Below, piece by piece: positions 46,031 to 60,190 of a DNA stretch of 64,000 nt (its first letter is position 1; each line of letters begins with the position of its first letter). Below the pieces are notes generated by a model. It was not told the DNA's origin. It was given only the letters and a program-made list of their open reading frames with translations, and searched no databases. Both the position numbers and the translations under genes were made by a program. The stretch comes from Nissolia schottii (taxonomy: Eukaryota > Streptophyta > Magnoliopsida > Fabales > Fabaceae). Location of the stretch: the NCBI GenBank assembly GCA_003254905.1, contig QANU01004276.1, positions 275,917 through 339,916 of the forward strand, written 5' to 3'.

Positions 46031-49000
46031 TGAGTTCTTCTCTCTTGCTTCCAAATAAATCATAAATGTCGAAATTGAGGATGGAAATTTTTTTACATGG
46101 TCACAAGATCAACACATTATATTAGTGTGTAAGACACATTAAAGTGTGATTCGTTATGTGGGATCTAAAAACACTTGATGAGACCCACAATAAAAATAAT
46201 AAGACTCACTTTTATTAGGTGTATTCAGACAGTATTTCATACTATTTTATTTTTCCGGCCTTTCATGTGCTTGTCCTCCCAAGCCCCAACTCCTTACTTT
46301 AGTTAGTGCTCCTAATTTTTTTCGGGTGCACTAAAGGTAGTTGCCTATTGTCGACAATAATGTCTAATCTCTTCGTACTAACTAAGATCATACCAAATGA
46401 TAAATGGTTGGTTTTTCATTCCTGTCCAGAGGCATGTGTCTCAATGGACCTATTCGTGTCCAACCAAACGCACATTGAAATATTGGAAAACCTGTGCTGC
46501 AACCTCACATATTCTTCTTTATTTTTATTTTTTAAAATTTGGTTCTGTGGCGTCACACTATGTAAAAAATTTGCAACGCATCTCTCTGGTTGGGTTGGGC
46601 TTTGTGGTCCATTTGATTGCCACAATTGAGGCTGGCTTGGGCATTGCTGGGTTAGCTCTGCCACGCACTATAAATAAAGCCTTTGAAATGCCCATATCTA
46701 CTTTATGCCTTTGAGAAATCTTTTATGGACTTATCTTGCGCCCTTCAACAATCGAAGCCCATCATTTTGAAATATCGAAATCTTTTATGGACTCAAGTGC
46801 TTGTCAACAATCTTCTCATTTTTAAAATAAAAAGAAAAAGTTAGGTTAATAATCTCATCATCTCACAATTCTTTTAAGAGTCACAATGAATTTTATGTTC
46901 ATTATCATGTAAATGAATTGTGAGATTATTAACATAATTCTCTCATTTTGATTTTGAAAATGAGACGATCTTAATCCGGGTAGACACACACTGGAACTCC
47001 TACTTTAAAGGTAAATATAAAATGAGAGTCATAATCTTTTATGTTCAAATAATTAACTGAGCCTCTAAGCCTTTAGACTAGGTAGCTCATCATCAAGACA
47101 AAAGAAAAAGAGAAATACAAATAAAATTATTAGTTCAATTTAGGGTATATTAATTTTCATCAACCTAAGAAATACTCCATCTGTCTCATACTATTTATCA
47201 CTTTGAGCTTACGCAGAACAACTAAGATTAATCTTAATATCAATAGATGATTATAAAATGCAATTATCAAAGTTTTCTTATTTGATTTTTTCAAAGTAAC
47301 AATTCGAAATATAGAAATTTGTGATATAAGATAGAAAAAAAATTACTACTATCAAAATATCAAAAGTTATAGATAATGTTGCAGCATAAAGTGAGGCTAG
47401 ACTACGATGCAGTTTTCTAAAAGAAGTTGTATCAAAGGAAAGCACCCACTTATACAAAACATTGTAACGCACTAACTTTGGGGAGGTAGTACTAAAGTAC
47501 CAAAATTCAGATCTAATGCTTTTGTTTCTCTGTCTTTCATAATGCAGTCCAAAATAAGTATCATATCAACTTGCTTACCCTTTAATCAATTTAGTCCTTC
47601 AAATTGATCAACGATGTATCATTTAAAACAACTATACATACCGGCAATCATTTGAAAACTTAATACCCATATATAGAGCTAACTAGACTGAATTTTGAGT
47701 AAGAATTAGTTTGTCGTTTAAAGGGTGTAAATTACACATCTCATGATATTACGATTTACTACGAATTTCGTTCAAAAATAGTAGAATCTAAATAGCTAGA
47801 TTAAGAAATTAGCAAGGATAAACAGATGTAGAGGGGTATGGATAGGATAGATGGATAAATGAGTTATTTGATGAATGATCACGTAATATGATATAGTCAA
47901 CAAAAACAATTCAAGCACATAACCAAATTCCATCCGTAATTATGACACAAGAGAAGACTATTTTAGGACTTAATTATTACTAGTATGATTTAATGTTCCC
48001 TCCAGCTGCGAATCTTTTCAAGATAATAATTCCAGTGGGTTTTGTTAGTATTTTGAGACAAATATCATATTATGCGAACCAAGAGTATATAGGCATATAG
48101 AGCAGGTATGCTAATTACACTACACTTTGTTTATAACTTAATAATATACCCTAAACCTTTACACAAAGCCTTAACCGATTCCTAGAGCTTTATTAGGTTT
48201 TTCAACGGAATCAACTAAATACTAGACTAGATATCATCATTCTCAATAAAATAAGAAAGATAATGCTATCACTTGTGTGTACTTTATCGACAGATTTGGT
48301 ATTTTATGGAATCACTCATACTATTTTTGTGGGAATTAATTAAGAATCTGTTTTCCATATAATCTCTTCACTATGAAATTTGGTTGAATGAACAAAATTC
48401 TCTGTATGTAGTTTCAAACTTTTGAAAATTGGATTCCATAACTAGGATTCCCCCTCTTATATACTATTTTTTTTAATTAATGAAAAAAAATGTTTTCATT
48501 ATTTTGAAGTATAGGTAATTTCTAAGTTGACTTTCTGTCGAACTTTGCATTCACATTCACAGCTTTTTCAAAACAAAATAAAAGGATTTTTTTATCTCTG
48601 TGAAACAAATGCGGTGTGTAAGTGTATCATTAAGAATTTTATTATTAGGTGAAAATTTATAATTGAAAATTAAGTGCAACTTTTTTATTCAAGTCTACTG
48701 CACCACTACTACTACTTCAACCGTCAAAGTATTGATCTCACATCACTAGCCTACATACATTTTTTTTTAATGTTGGCCCACTATATTCCTTCAATAGTTT
48801 CATGTCGTTGTGATGATTAAACTTGTAATCAATTCTTTGTTCCTTAAACTTGTAATCAATTTAATAATTAGCTGTAAATATGTAATAACAACTGCTTTTT
48901 TTTTTTTTCAATTTTCGAATGAAGGAAGGGCAAACATGTTTTAAAGTCACTCCAAAACACATGTGCAACATAGAACCATCCATCGTGACTTCTCAACATG

Positions 49001-50978
49001 TCGAAAGCAAGTTTTATTAAAACCTCCCTTACAAAAATTAAGTGAAATAAAATTCAGAAGAGAAGAAATAATTCTCAGCTGCAGCAATTTAAGAGACATA
49101 AGCCTAACACAATAGTTTTGCTGTACTAATTACCAAAATCGTTGCATGCATGTTAGCAGGCACACCCTAACTAAAACTTTAACGAAGGAGAGGAGAGACT
49201 CTCCCTGTAAACAAGGCCTAGTATTTTAACAGCCCCTTATTTGTACATCTAAAAATTTAACATGTTGTGTACATTATATAGATAAATAAATATTATAAAA
49301 CAAAATATAAATATTACAAAACATAAAAATGAATATTATTAAACACATAAACGAGTAATATTAAATATACGTGTGTCCGTGCAAACATAAATGCTTAGTA
49401 ATAATATTTATTTCTCTATTTTATAATATTTATTTTTTTGTGTAATATACATAAAATGTCAATTTTTGTGATGTAAAAATAATATTATTAGTATTTTAAT
49501 GTCACGCCACCAACATAGGGTCCCAATCACAATTTTATTATTTAAATATATAAAAATGTATTTACACCATGTCACAACACTTACAATACATCATGAAATT
49601 CACCTTTTCACATTGTAAAAAGTGAATCTCATGATGTAATATGGAAGAGAAGATTAAGATGTAAATACATTTTATTTTTATATGCTAAAAGGAACATTTT
49701 TTCAGTTTTTACTGTAAAAAAGTTGCTTCTATTGTACTTTATTTATTTTCTTTCCGTGCATATTTTGTGGCCGCTTTGTGCTGCTCATTAGTCAATGACT
49801 AATTAAATTGATGAGATGTGATTAGTAAATGAACATATTGCAAATAATGATTTTGTACAAAAGCCTTAAAACTGATTTTTCATCTTCGACAAATCTACTT
49901 ATGTCCAAGTAAGTACCTTTCACTCTATTTGGATGAAACAACGAAAAATAACTAGAATTGCAACCATGTTTCCAAGGATAAATAAAATAGCAACAAAAGC
50001 CCCCGCACCGTGGTGTTTGTGTTAATTTGGGGTCAAGTTCGTTCGTGGTTTACACTCACAAACTTTAGTCTAAAAAGACGTCAATTCCATTTTCCAAGTC
50101 CAGCTGGGCCCCACGGCCTTTTTGCTTGGAGTCATCGATACCATCTTCACTCTGCTGGGTGCTGCTTTCTTTTTCCTAATATTTTATCTCTTTCTTTCTT
50201 TCTTTTCTTTATAGGAAGGATTAGGATTTGACCCACAAATTCACTATCAATTTTACAATGCTGTCTTTTTAAGAATTTAATATTCTTTTTTCAGGCCACA
50301 AAAAGGATTTATATGTTTATCTTTTAATGCTTTAGTTATTGTTTCCTTTGTAGACCATTAAAGTAAAATAGTATTGATAGGTCAGCGGAGATTGTTGAAG
50401 TCAATTAGTGGACATTATTATATTATATTATGGATGAATGTATTTTAGAAAGAGTTGAAATTGCATTTATTTGAAAATGATACATCCATTATGTCTTTTA
50501 AATATTATCCTCGTCACATAAATTTTTTTACAATATTCAAAACAATTAAACAATTGATCTTTTTTTTATAAATAAAATTATTAAGATTGGTCTAATAGTG
50601 AGAGATTTGAGTAAAATATATGAGATTTTAAATTCAAACCTCAATAATTGTAATTTTTAAATTATCAAAAATAATAATCCTTTAATATCACTAATTTATT
50701 CATTAAAAAAATGAATATGGTGACAATTTAGATTTTTTAAAAAAAATTGTGATGAAATGACAATAATATTTAAAGGATTATGTAATAACGCGTATATTTT
50801 TATTTATAACTATAATATGGTTTACTTATTGTTAGTTACTATTATTAATAGGAATTAACTTTAATTCACTGTTAGTATAATTTCTCAAAAACAATAATAT
50901 TTCACCTTTATGTCGGCATCTCGAAATCATATATATTATTTTTTTAGTATTCTAATTTTTATAAAGGTATTAGTACCT

Positions 50979-51027
<49 letters not shown>

Positions 51028-51436
51028 TAGAAGTGCTAAAGTAAAATGATATCCATGTAGTGATACAAATTAAAGTTGAGGAGAAGGGTGAAAAGGGGTC
51101 CCTCTCCTCTACCTTTCCCATAAGTTTATTGCCCTCACAGAGTGTTGGGTCGCTTGCAATGTCAAATATAAGAGAATGTGTCTCTTTCTTGGGATTTATT
51201 CAAGCTCCACATATGCATATATTATCCGATCCTACGTGATAATTCGATTTTTAATAAATAAAGGCAACCAGATAACTAGGGGATACTTTCGAAAGTTTTA
51301 AAGGACACCCATGGTTTCTCTTCTATAAAATTATATCCATCTCATTTGGCCAAAATAGGAGTTTTAAACTCTTAAGTATATTTTTTATCCTACCAAAATG
51401 TTGGATTGGTTTCGCAGAACTAATCACTTTGACCCA
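46031..51436. other. Gene-free AT-rich region
   Basis: No gene recognised in 5.4 kb. A possible Stowaway-type MITE lies at about 47172-47493 (ends TACTCCATCTGTCTCATA and, inverted, TACTACCTCCCCAAAG), with weak ends. A (TA)n tract lies at 50984-51023. Other frames in this region look like chance. Confidence 0.5.
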
Positions 51437-53500
51437 TTAAAATAAGAAAAATGCTTCATGTACACCCATAAACCATACACCCGTACATACACCACTCTTT
51501 TATATGGTTTTATATGCAATTAATGATAATTATACGTATAGCGTATAATTATACACAACGCGCGCGCCCCAGTTCCGAACTCGTTCTCGTCATCGTTTTC
51601 ACTCATCATCTTCAATCTCTCATCCTTGTTCTGTTATGTTTGTTGTCGTCGTCATCGTCATCCTCTGTCATTCTCTCATCCTCTCATCCTCCTATTATCG
51701 TTATCCATTCTTTGATTATCATTATCATCATCCTTTCTTTGATTATCATCTCATCATCGTCATTCAATTTTGTATTATGTTTATCATCATCATCATAGTT
51801 TTCATGATTTTTTTCTTTGATTTCCATGAAGAGTTTTGTTCTTTGACGTCTCTGTGAAATTATAATGTACTGAAGCTTGATATGTTCTAATACTCATTTA
51901 TTACTAACATACATATGACAGAAAATCGAATGTGCAAACTTTAAATGAGCATAAATGCAAACATTAAATGGGCATAAATGCAAACATTATCTACAAGTCA
52001 CGTGTTTTATCTTTGTTGAGGAAGAGGATATGCATTTTGGCATATTCTCAACCTTTCAACAATTAATGCATAAATATTATAAATATTTTGACACAATTTT
52101 TTACATATTGTCATGAATAAACATTAGATGTTGTGATATAAGCAGTATGTGTTTGTCACAAATGTATAAAAATGCCGAATTTGATGTATTGTAGAATTGT
52201 GCAAACTTTAAATGGGCATATGTGCAAACATTAAATGGACGTATGTGCAAACATTATCCACAAGTCACAGGTTTTGTCTTTGTTGAGGAAGAGGATGTGC
52301 ATTTTGGCACATTCTCAACTTTTCAACAATTGATGCATAAATATTATAAATATTTTGACACAATTTTTTACATATTGCCATGAATAAACATTAGATGGTG
52401 TGATATAAGCATTATGTGTTTGTCACAAATGCATAAAAATGCAGAATTTGATGTATTGTAGAATTGTGCAAACTTTAAATGGGCATATGTGCAAACATTA
52501 AATGAGCGTATGTGCAAACATTATCCACAGGTCACAGGTTTTGTCTTTGTTGAGGAAGAGGATGTGCATTTTGGCATATTCTCAACCTTTCAACAATTAA
52601 TGCATAAATATTATAAATATTTTGACAGAATTTTTTACATATTGCCATGAATAAACATTAGATGGTGTGATATAAGCATTATGTGTTTGTCACAAATGCA
52701 TAAAAATGCAGAATTTGATGTATTGTAGAATTGTGCAAACTTTAAATGGGTATAAATGCAAACATTAAATGGGCGTATGTGTAAACATTATCCACATGTC
52801 AAATGTTTTGTCTTTGTTGAGGAAGAGGATGTGCATTTTGGCATATTCTCAACCTTTCAACAATTAATGCATAAATATTATAAATATTTTGACAGAATTT
52901 TTTACATATTGCCATGAATAAACATTAGATGGTGTGATATAAGCATTATGTGTTTGCCACAAATGCATAAAAATGCAGAATTTGATGTATTGTAGAATTG
53001 TGCAAACTTTAAATGGGCATATATGCAAACATTATCCACAGGTCACAGGTTTTGTTTACGTCACTGTGATTTTACTCAAATAAAAATAAATCTTGACTTT
53101 AAAATTAACAAGCATAGGTCATCTTGTTCTTTTCCTTCCTCCTGTCAATTATGCTTTATTTTATTTTTTTAACTTCTTTCTTTCTTATTTAAAAGATGAT
53201 AACAAGCAACAACATCTTCAATCACTCATCTCTCTAAAAAAATCCCAGATCTTGCGCATGAGATCGCAGAGAACGATGAGATCGAAGAGAACGAAGAGGG
53301 TGAAGAGAGCGAAGAGCAATGAACAATGAAATTTTTCAAGAAAGGGAACGAAGATAAGGAACGTGGGTTCACGCGCGTGGTGGTGAGAGTGGGAGAAAGA
53401 GTGGATGAAGCGGTTATTTTAGGGGGTCAGTGTATTCTAATACAGGTGTATGTATGGTATATGAGATATGGGTGTACATGTAGTATAACTGTTAAAATAA
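51437..53500. mobile_element. Mutator-like non-autonomous element with perfect 9-bp target duplication
   Basis: TTAAAATAA at 51437-51445 and 53492-53500 flanks a 2046-bp element (51446-53491). Its ends are inverted: the left has CATGTACACCCATA at offset 12 and the right has TATGGGTGTACATG at the mirrored position. The 25-base ends align without gaps. Subterminal regions on both sides are related (CG-rich GCGCGC tract, then CATCGTTCTC-type words). The interior holds 267-bp tandem repeats and no transposase. Confidence 0.85.
51931..53050. repeat. 267-bp tandem repeat, four units and a partial fifth
   Basis: The word TGTGCAAACTTTAAATG recurs at 51931, 52198, 52465, 52732 and 52999, exactly 267 bases apart each time. 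Units are highly similar and the fifth is cut after about 50 bases. Each unit also contains two or three internal copies of GCAAACATTAAATGGGC-type words. AT-rich, with stops in every frame, so not coding. Located inside the 51.4-53.5 kb element. Confidence 0.92.
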
Positions 53501-56500
53501 TTTATAAATCTCAACAGACAAGATAATGAGATTGTGTGTCCAATTAAACGATATATTCCCTCTTATGGGCTTAAGCACATGAATTATCTGATCATATGTG
53601 TCCTCTCATTCCATCTTCATTGTTGAGATATAAATTATGAATTTGTGTGTTCTTTATTTTTTTATTTTCTCTTATTTAAAAGAATCAAATATACGAACAC
53701 AACTCATTATCTCAATATTAGAATAAATGTCATTTGAATTACTAACTTTTAATTTTAAATTCTTAAATAATGACAAGGGAAACTTGGAAATCCGTATCCT
53801 TTACTTTACCATTGATAATTTACCTAACAATTTTCAACATTTGTGAGTTTTAAGAAATATAGGGACAAAAGGCTCCAATTTCAATAAATATAAAAATCAA
53901 AAATTAAGGTCGGGATAATAAAAATCTCATTTTCAAAGTAAATACCAGATGTCTGTAAATACTTTAAAAATGCCACAGTCTTGTAAATTTAACTTCAAAT
54001 CTCTTAATCGGACAAAGAAAAGAAAAACGCCATAGTTTTAGGGTTTCAAATGGAAATCCAAGCAAACTATTATTAATCTTCAAATGATTGAACTCAATCG
54101 CACTACGGCAACTCTAAAGATATTTTAATTGCTCTGAAAAATGTTCAACTTTTTAAGAAAGAAAACTTTTCCAACGTCGACTAGGTTTAAGTAATTTTTA
54201 AAATATGAGTTTGGGAAATTAATATACTAAATGCATTGGTTAAGGGACAAAGAATAATAAATTTGTAAGTTTTTATAATTTTTAATGCATTAAAAAATTA
54301 AAAAGCTCATTTTTTAATAAAATATCTTTATTTTTAGTCCCTTAAACATTGTCCTTAAGGCATTGAATATATTTTTTTCTTGAAATAATTAGGAAAAGTA
54401 ACGTAGAATCCTAGGTCCTTTCTTCCTAGCTAGTGCCATAACATATCAGTAGTACTAGTTTATCTTTAATTATTTGCCTTTTGCTGGGTCTGAGAGGATA
54501 TGTCGTTGCTAGGGATATGGACTTCCAATGAATCTTGATTTCCCCTTATTGCATTTAGAGAATATGACCCTATTGGGACTTGGAAGGTCGCATCTATTTC
54601 CTCATTGCCATAATCATTTGTACACCAATAATTTTATTCAACCTTTTTTTTGGTTGCTGATGTGCTCAATAAAGCCATAAATACATTTTTTTTTTTGGAT
54701 ATACTTAAGTTTCCAAAATACAATAGTATTAATTTAAGGGTAATTATTGTTTGACAGCATAATATCCCAGCATGTTGATGAAGGAAATAATCCTCGTTAA
54801 TCGTTATTATTGTACATTTTCTTTTATATAATCATAATTACAACTGTGCTATACCTAATTGTAGGGTCCGGTACCACGTCCAATGCAATAATAATGTCCA
54901 CATGCACAACTAATTAAGGCTAACAAAAAGAACACATGTTTTACTTGGACTAAAATTAAAAAAAAAAATTGTGGTTTAAATAAGAATACCAGCCTTTCCA
55001 GCTTGAGTCCAAAAATAACTAAGATCAATATGCATTTTGTTTTGTTGGTAAAACGTCAATATATATTCATGTATATACACACATATAAGGCGAGAGGTTT
55101 CTTTTGTATTTAATTAAAGGAACTCATACAATACGTACATCGTTGTCTGTGATCAACAATAGCATTATTTGGAGGATGTAGACGTATGGTTATCACTCTA
55201 TAAAAGGATGAGTGGAATTCAAAATCTTTGTTTCATCGAGGTCGGATTGATTTAGTGATAAAAAATTTAGGTAATATATATGAGATCTTAAATTTAAAAA
55301 TAAATAATAATTTAAGTGATATATTTTTTTAATTCTTGTGCTAAGGAGTTGAGTAGTTGTACAACCTTTTTAAATATATTTCTTGCATGGAAAAATTTTA
55401 AGTCTTTTTAGTTTTCTATATTTTTTCAAGTCTTTTGATCAATTTGTTGGGTCCGACAGAATACTTTGTGACTACAGAAAATGCTCAAACACAAATTAGT
55501 CCCTTCCGCATATAGTACACGTGGTGGACTTGAAAACTTGCCATAAATTTCTCTTTCAATTTTTTTTTGGTAGGATTTTGATGACCGCATTTGTTAAGAA
55601 AACACACACACACACATATATATATATATAAGAATTTTGTATAAAAAAATGAAATTTATATATTTTTAATGAGATTGAATGTTTGATTAACTTAAAATAT
55701 ATAAAGACATTAATTAGCAAAATCCTTTTTATTATTCAGAAAGTGTCTCTCGTCACTAAAATTAAATCTCTCTTTGAGAATTTGATATTATCGTAGTATT
55801 TATTCCTCTTTTAATAAAATATTTTTTACATATATATTGCTATAAATCAAACCCTAACTTAATGCTTAAAGGACTTATATTGGGTTTTGTTGGCTTCTTT
55901 AAAATTAAGAAATAAATTATCTCAATTGAATTTCTTATCATGTATTATCGAATGTGATCTCTTGCTACTAATTGATTAGGTGAATTTTATATATAACATG
56001 AGTAACAAAAAAAATTAATGATAAAAGATAATATTTAATCATACGTGACAAAAAATTTAATTAAAAATATTTATTCCTTTGAAATTTATGTCCCGGAACT
56101 AAAACACATTAACTGCGTTGCGTATACTGCTACAAATTGGGAGGGCAAATAAAATCTAACTCTAGCACCGTGAGTATAAATGCCACACGAGTCAAAACTT
56201 GTAGACAAATGGATATGTGCAACTAACTAGAGATCGGTAGCCAGAACCAGATTCTTTCATATAAATTGAGTGGATTGTTTGAATAAAACTTCTCCCTCGC
56301 TTATAATTAATAAAAGGAGAACCATGATTAGAAACTGGAATATTAAAAAACTGAATTTAGATTACATGGAAGATATGATTAAGACTGAGTTTGTTGAAAC
56401 CCTAAATTAAAAACATTGTTTCTCTTCAACTATACGATACTTAACTAACATCACGGGTTTAATTCAATTCTCTATGACTTAGCACATGGTTAGACTTGTG

Positions 56501-58130
56501 AACTAATAGTTTATAACCACTTTTAAGTTAAGAAAAGTTGGTTATAGTTAGTTAAAGTATAATTGGCAAGTAGTGTTTGTTAGCTGTCAATAGTATAACA
56601 CAATGCATGCAAATGGAAAATGCAAGTGCAGAGGGCCAATACCCTTTTCAGGGAGGGAAGAAGTTTAGTGCGTGAGGCCTCGTAGGTCATATCCCTCAAA
56701 GAGAAAAACAGAACACCTGCCCCATGTGATTGGTGAAAGGGGGATCCATGCTGCATAGTGCATATATAGGGCATGGGGCAGAGAGAGATAGGACATAGGA
56801 CATATATGATCATCATCATTTATTGAACATAAAAAACCACCATGTCACACTTTTTTGTATTTGTTTGGGGTGATGGCCATGAATGACCCATGTGTGTTGC
56901 CCTATTTTACTAGCATACCACATGGCCGACACACACACTTTGAGTGGCACATATACTTACTATCCTACACACATACACAGGCCCCCAAACAAACACCCTC
57001 AATTTTTAACTAGAGGACAAACCCAACAAAGCCTTCAATTTTCACTGTTTAGTCCTTGTAACCCCCCCCTCTCTCAATGTTAAAAAATAATTTTACTTTA
57101 GGGGGTGGAAAAAATATCTTCCACTTTAAAGGAAAAAAAAAATGGTCCCCGTGCAATCTTTCCCATATTCTATCACCAAGATTTTCCCTTTTATGAGGGT
57201 GCCTATCCTCTCTCCTACTGTTTCTCAAATCTAATTACAAAAGATTATCCATTAAATCAACCCATCAAAAAGGGAGAGTGATTTTTGTTAGGCAAGAACT
57301 ACTTTTCATATATATCTTTTCAACATGTTTTTAATTTGTGTCATTTTGTAATTCATCTTTCCTTTGCCGGTTATAGAGAAATTGAGGTAAACAGAACGAA
57401 AAATCTTCAACTCGTATCTTTATGCCAACTTGGTATTCGTTGTTTGCACATTATAGGTAAACTAAGAAGAATTTGTGTAAACAACATTGCCTTTTTTGAA
57501 TGTTCTTTTCTTCTTTTTTCTTTTTTTCCTTTTTTCACAAAAAATTTGAAAAGGGTACTCCTGGTCTCCCTTTTTCCCTTTGCTTCCGGTGGTTGTGAAG
57601 AAGGCACTCGTGAACATGTCTAAGCACTCAACAAATAAAAATAGAAAAAGACAATAAATCTGTACGTGAAGAATTCGTCTTCCTTTCAATCAATCAAACA
57701 TGAATCTCTTTTTTCTTTCTTTAATTTCATAGACAAAGAAATTTGTTGAAGGTTGAACGCTGCCACTACTATTTGCCCCTTTTCTAACTAAATCACAGGC
57801 TAATTCGCAGGCGATTAACAGTTATTAATATAAGTAGTCTTTCTAATCAGTATAATCTTAAGATAAGTTAGTACATTTTTACAGAAGATATATGTAACGA
57901 ATTTTTGTGAGATCTGAACCATTCAGTAAATGTACGGAAATTTGTTAGGAAAAGATGCCCTTCATTATTATTAGAATTTTGTTAACTTAAATATTCAAGA
58001 AGGTAGGTATTATTATAACCAACAGGGTTGAGTGCTGTGCTAATCAAGCTGCATTTTCAATGACAAGATTATAAAATTCAAACTCTAGTGTACAAGGCAA
58101 TGTCAATATTATAATTATTAATTGTATTAA
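53501..58130. other. Gene-free AT-rich region
   Basis: No gene recognised. Contains a (CA)n(TA)n microsatellite at about 55602-55631. The frames at 56580-56819 and 57285-57623 have no domain or signal. Confidence 0.5.
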
Positions 58131-58179
58131 AATGTTTTTTTATTTAAAAGTAATAATTATTTATAATTTCTTTGATTGC

Positions 58180-58560
58180 TTTTTTTTTTTTGTACCATTT
58201 GCGGTGTACTTTTGTGTCACAAAGAATAGTGAGAAAAAATCGATTTGCAGCAGTTTTGCCGCCGCAAATGATATACTAACAATAAAATTAACATTTATTG
58301 TGGATTATTTATGCCACAGATAGTATTTAAAAAAATAATAATTCATTTGGTTTTTTTCTTTTGCTGCAAACAGTAAAAAAAAAAAAACACTATTGGTGAC
58401 AACCTACCTTTCTGTCGCAAATGGTTTCAATAAAGGCATTTGTGGCGGACTCTTTTTGCTGCAAATGGTGTAAAAGTATGGTCCACTAAATTTTTGAAGA
58501 AATTGCCGTTAGTTTTGTCATTGCAGAATACTTATGTAATTTGTAAAGCTGCAAATGTAC
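58180..58560. repeat. Cluster of GC(G/A/T)GCAAATG-type motifs
   Basis: Degenerate copies of a T/GGC-x-GCAAATG word in both orientations: CCGCCGCAAATG (about 58259), TTGCTGCAAACAG (58361), TGTCGCAAATGG (58412), TTTGTGGCGG (58439), TTGCTGCAAATGG (58457), AGCTGCAAATG (58547). This resembles subterminal repeats of plant DNA transposons. No borders found. Confidence 0.4.
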
Positions 58561-59189
58561 TTATCTTTATACTTTATCTAAGGGGGGAAAATATAGAGAA
58601 ACAAAGTTAATTTATTTAAGTAGCGGAACTAATGGCACAAGAGCTAATAGCTTGTGACCCATTGCATTGACTTTTTCAGGGGTCGGTTTTCAATTGAAAT
58701 GTCACAAAAACAAAATTAAGAAAAAATTAAGTAAACCAAAATAAGATCAATCTCAGAATCAGACATATTGTTTATACATCACAACATCATGCAAATAGAT
58801 AAACAAATATTATAAAATAGATAAATAAATATTATACAACAATTTTTTTATATTGTCATTGAATATTTTTGCATATTTATAAACGCGTGAGTTTAATATT
58901 ATTATACAATAGAGAAATAAACTGAATATTTTTGTGTGTTAGTAAACACGTGTATATAATATTATTCATTTATGTATTTAATAATATTTGTTTATTCTAT
59001 TTTATAAGCTATTAGTGGTGCATAAAAATAACATTTTTGTTTTAAAGATACGAAGAATATATCAAATCCGGCAAATGACAAATATTGAGGTTAACAGCAT
59101 TATTCAACCATATTAACTGAACCACGGATTTCAAATTCATACAATGAAACTACATGAATACGATTAATAGCAATTATGAATTACATTTT

Positions 59190-59579
59190 GATGGTTTGTT
59201 AGCTATCCTATGGGGTAAGCATCTTATGATATCTAATTTAATTATTTTTTAATCATTTTTATAATTAAATTCATTAATTTTTATTATTATTTCATAATTT
59301 AATATGATATTTTGATGAATTATATAATTAAATATGATAAATTAATAATTTTTAATACAATATTTGTAGAGAGGTACATCGTAAGCTTAAATAGTTTGTA
59401 AATCTCTAAACCTCTTATAAGTTGACTTTTTCAATAATTTGACTAATAAAAAATTTATTACAATCATATAAAATATGACATAATAATAAAAATCAATGAA
59501 TTTAGTAGTAAAAATTATTAAAAATAACTAAATAAAATGCCATAAAGTATTTATCGCATAAGGTAACTAAGAAACCATC
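59190..59579. mobile_element. Foldback MITE, 390 bp
   Basis: Left end GATGGTTTGTTAGCTA and right end, inverted, GATGGTTTCTTAGTTA. Similarity continues inward for about 190 bases on each side, so the element can fold on itself almost completely. A relative lies in opposite orientation at about 11830-12189. The target duplication is not clear (TTT or TTA). Confidence 0.62.
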
Positions 59580-60011
59580 TTATATTTTTATTATCTGATT
59601 AACAACGTAGCTTAATTATTGTCTTAATAATAAATGTCAGCTCGTATCTAGTTAGAAAGGTCCACATGCAATGAGTATACTGAAAATTATTTTAAAAAGT
59701 AAATTGATATTATTCGATTCACATGCAAGAGAAGTTTTGGAGTATTAAAAACTACGAATTTCTGTAAAGTAACATGTATACAGGCCTTTTTTAATGGGAA
59801 AAAAGGGACAACATTTATGATTATTGAACATATGTTGGTGAATAATTTGCTTTGGTTAATTAGACAGGATTTGATCCTTTTTATTTTTTTAATTTTCCCG
59901 TCAATTAACTTTGGTGCTATGTCATGGGATTTTTTTATAAGCATATTCCCCCAAATATAATAAATCTATGTAATATGCCTATGATATAAGATTTACAATT
60001 GTATGAATAAC

Positions 60012-60181
60012 GGTATTGAAATCGTCATAAGGTTTCAGTACCATTTTTTTTTAAAAAGGGCTGAAATCGTCATGAAGAGTGGAGATTTCAGCACCCACAA
60101 TATCTGAAATTGTCACACCTGACGACGATTTCAACATTCTTTTTTAAAATTCTGAAATCGCCATACACTATGAGGATTTTA
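60012..60181. repeat. Degenerate four-hairpin array
   Basis: Four imperfect stem-loops built on CTGAAATCGTCA: about 60016-60038, 60060-60091, 60102-60134 and 60152-60181. The stem word is a variant of that in the 26.3-kb element (CTGAAATCTCCA). Element ends were not found. Confidence 0.6.
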
Positions 60182-60190
60182 ATTTTTTGG

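Noticed and set aside
46306..46714. Overlapping frames of 105-107 codons
   Set aside because: Two overlapping frames of similar length without recognisable motifs in an AT-rich gene-free region.
51931..53050. Regular repeats considered as a CRISPR array
   Set aside because: Units are 267 bp, contiguous and without unique spacers, in plant nuclear DNA within a transposon.
53093..53526. Arg/Lys-rich short frames at the right end of the Mutator-like element
   Set aside because: They come from a GAGAACGAAGAG-type simple repeat in the subterminal region; no homologous protein recognised.
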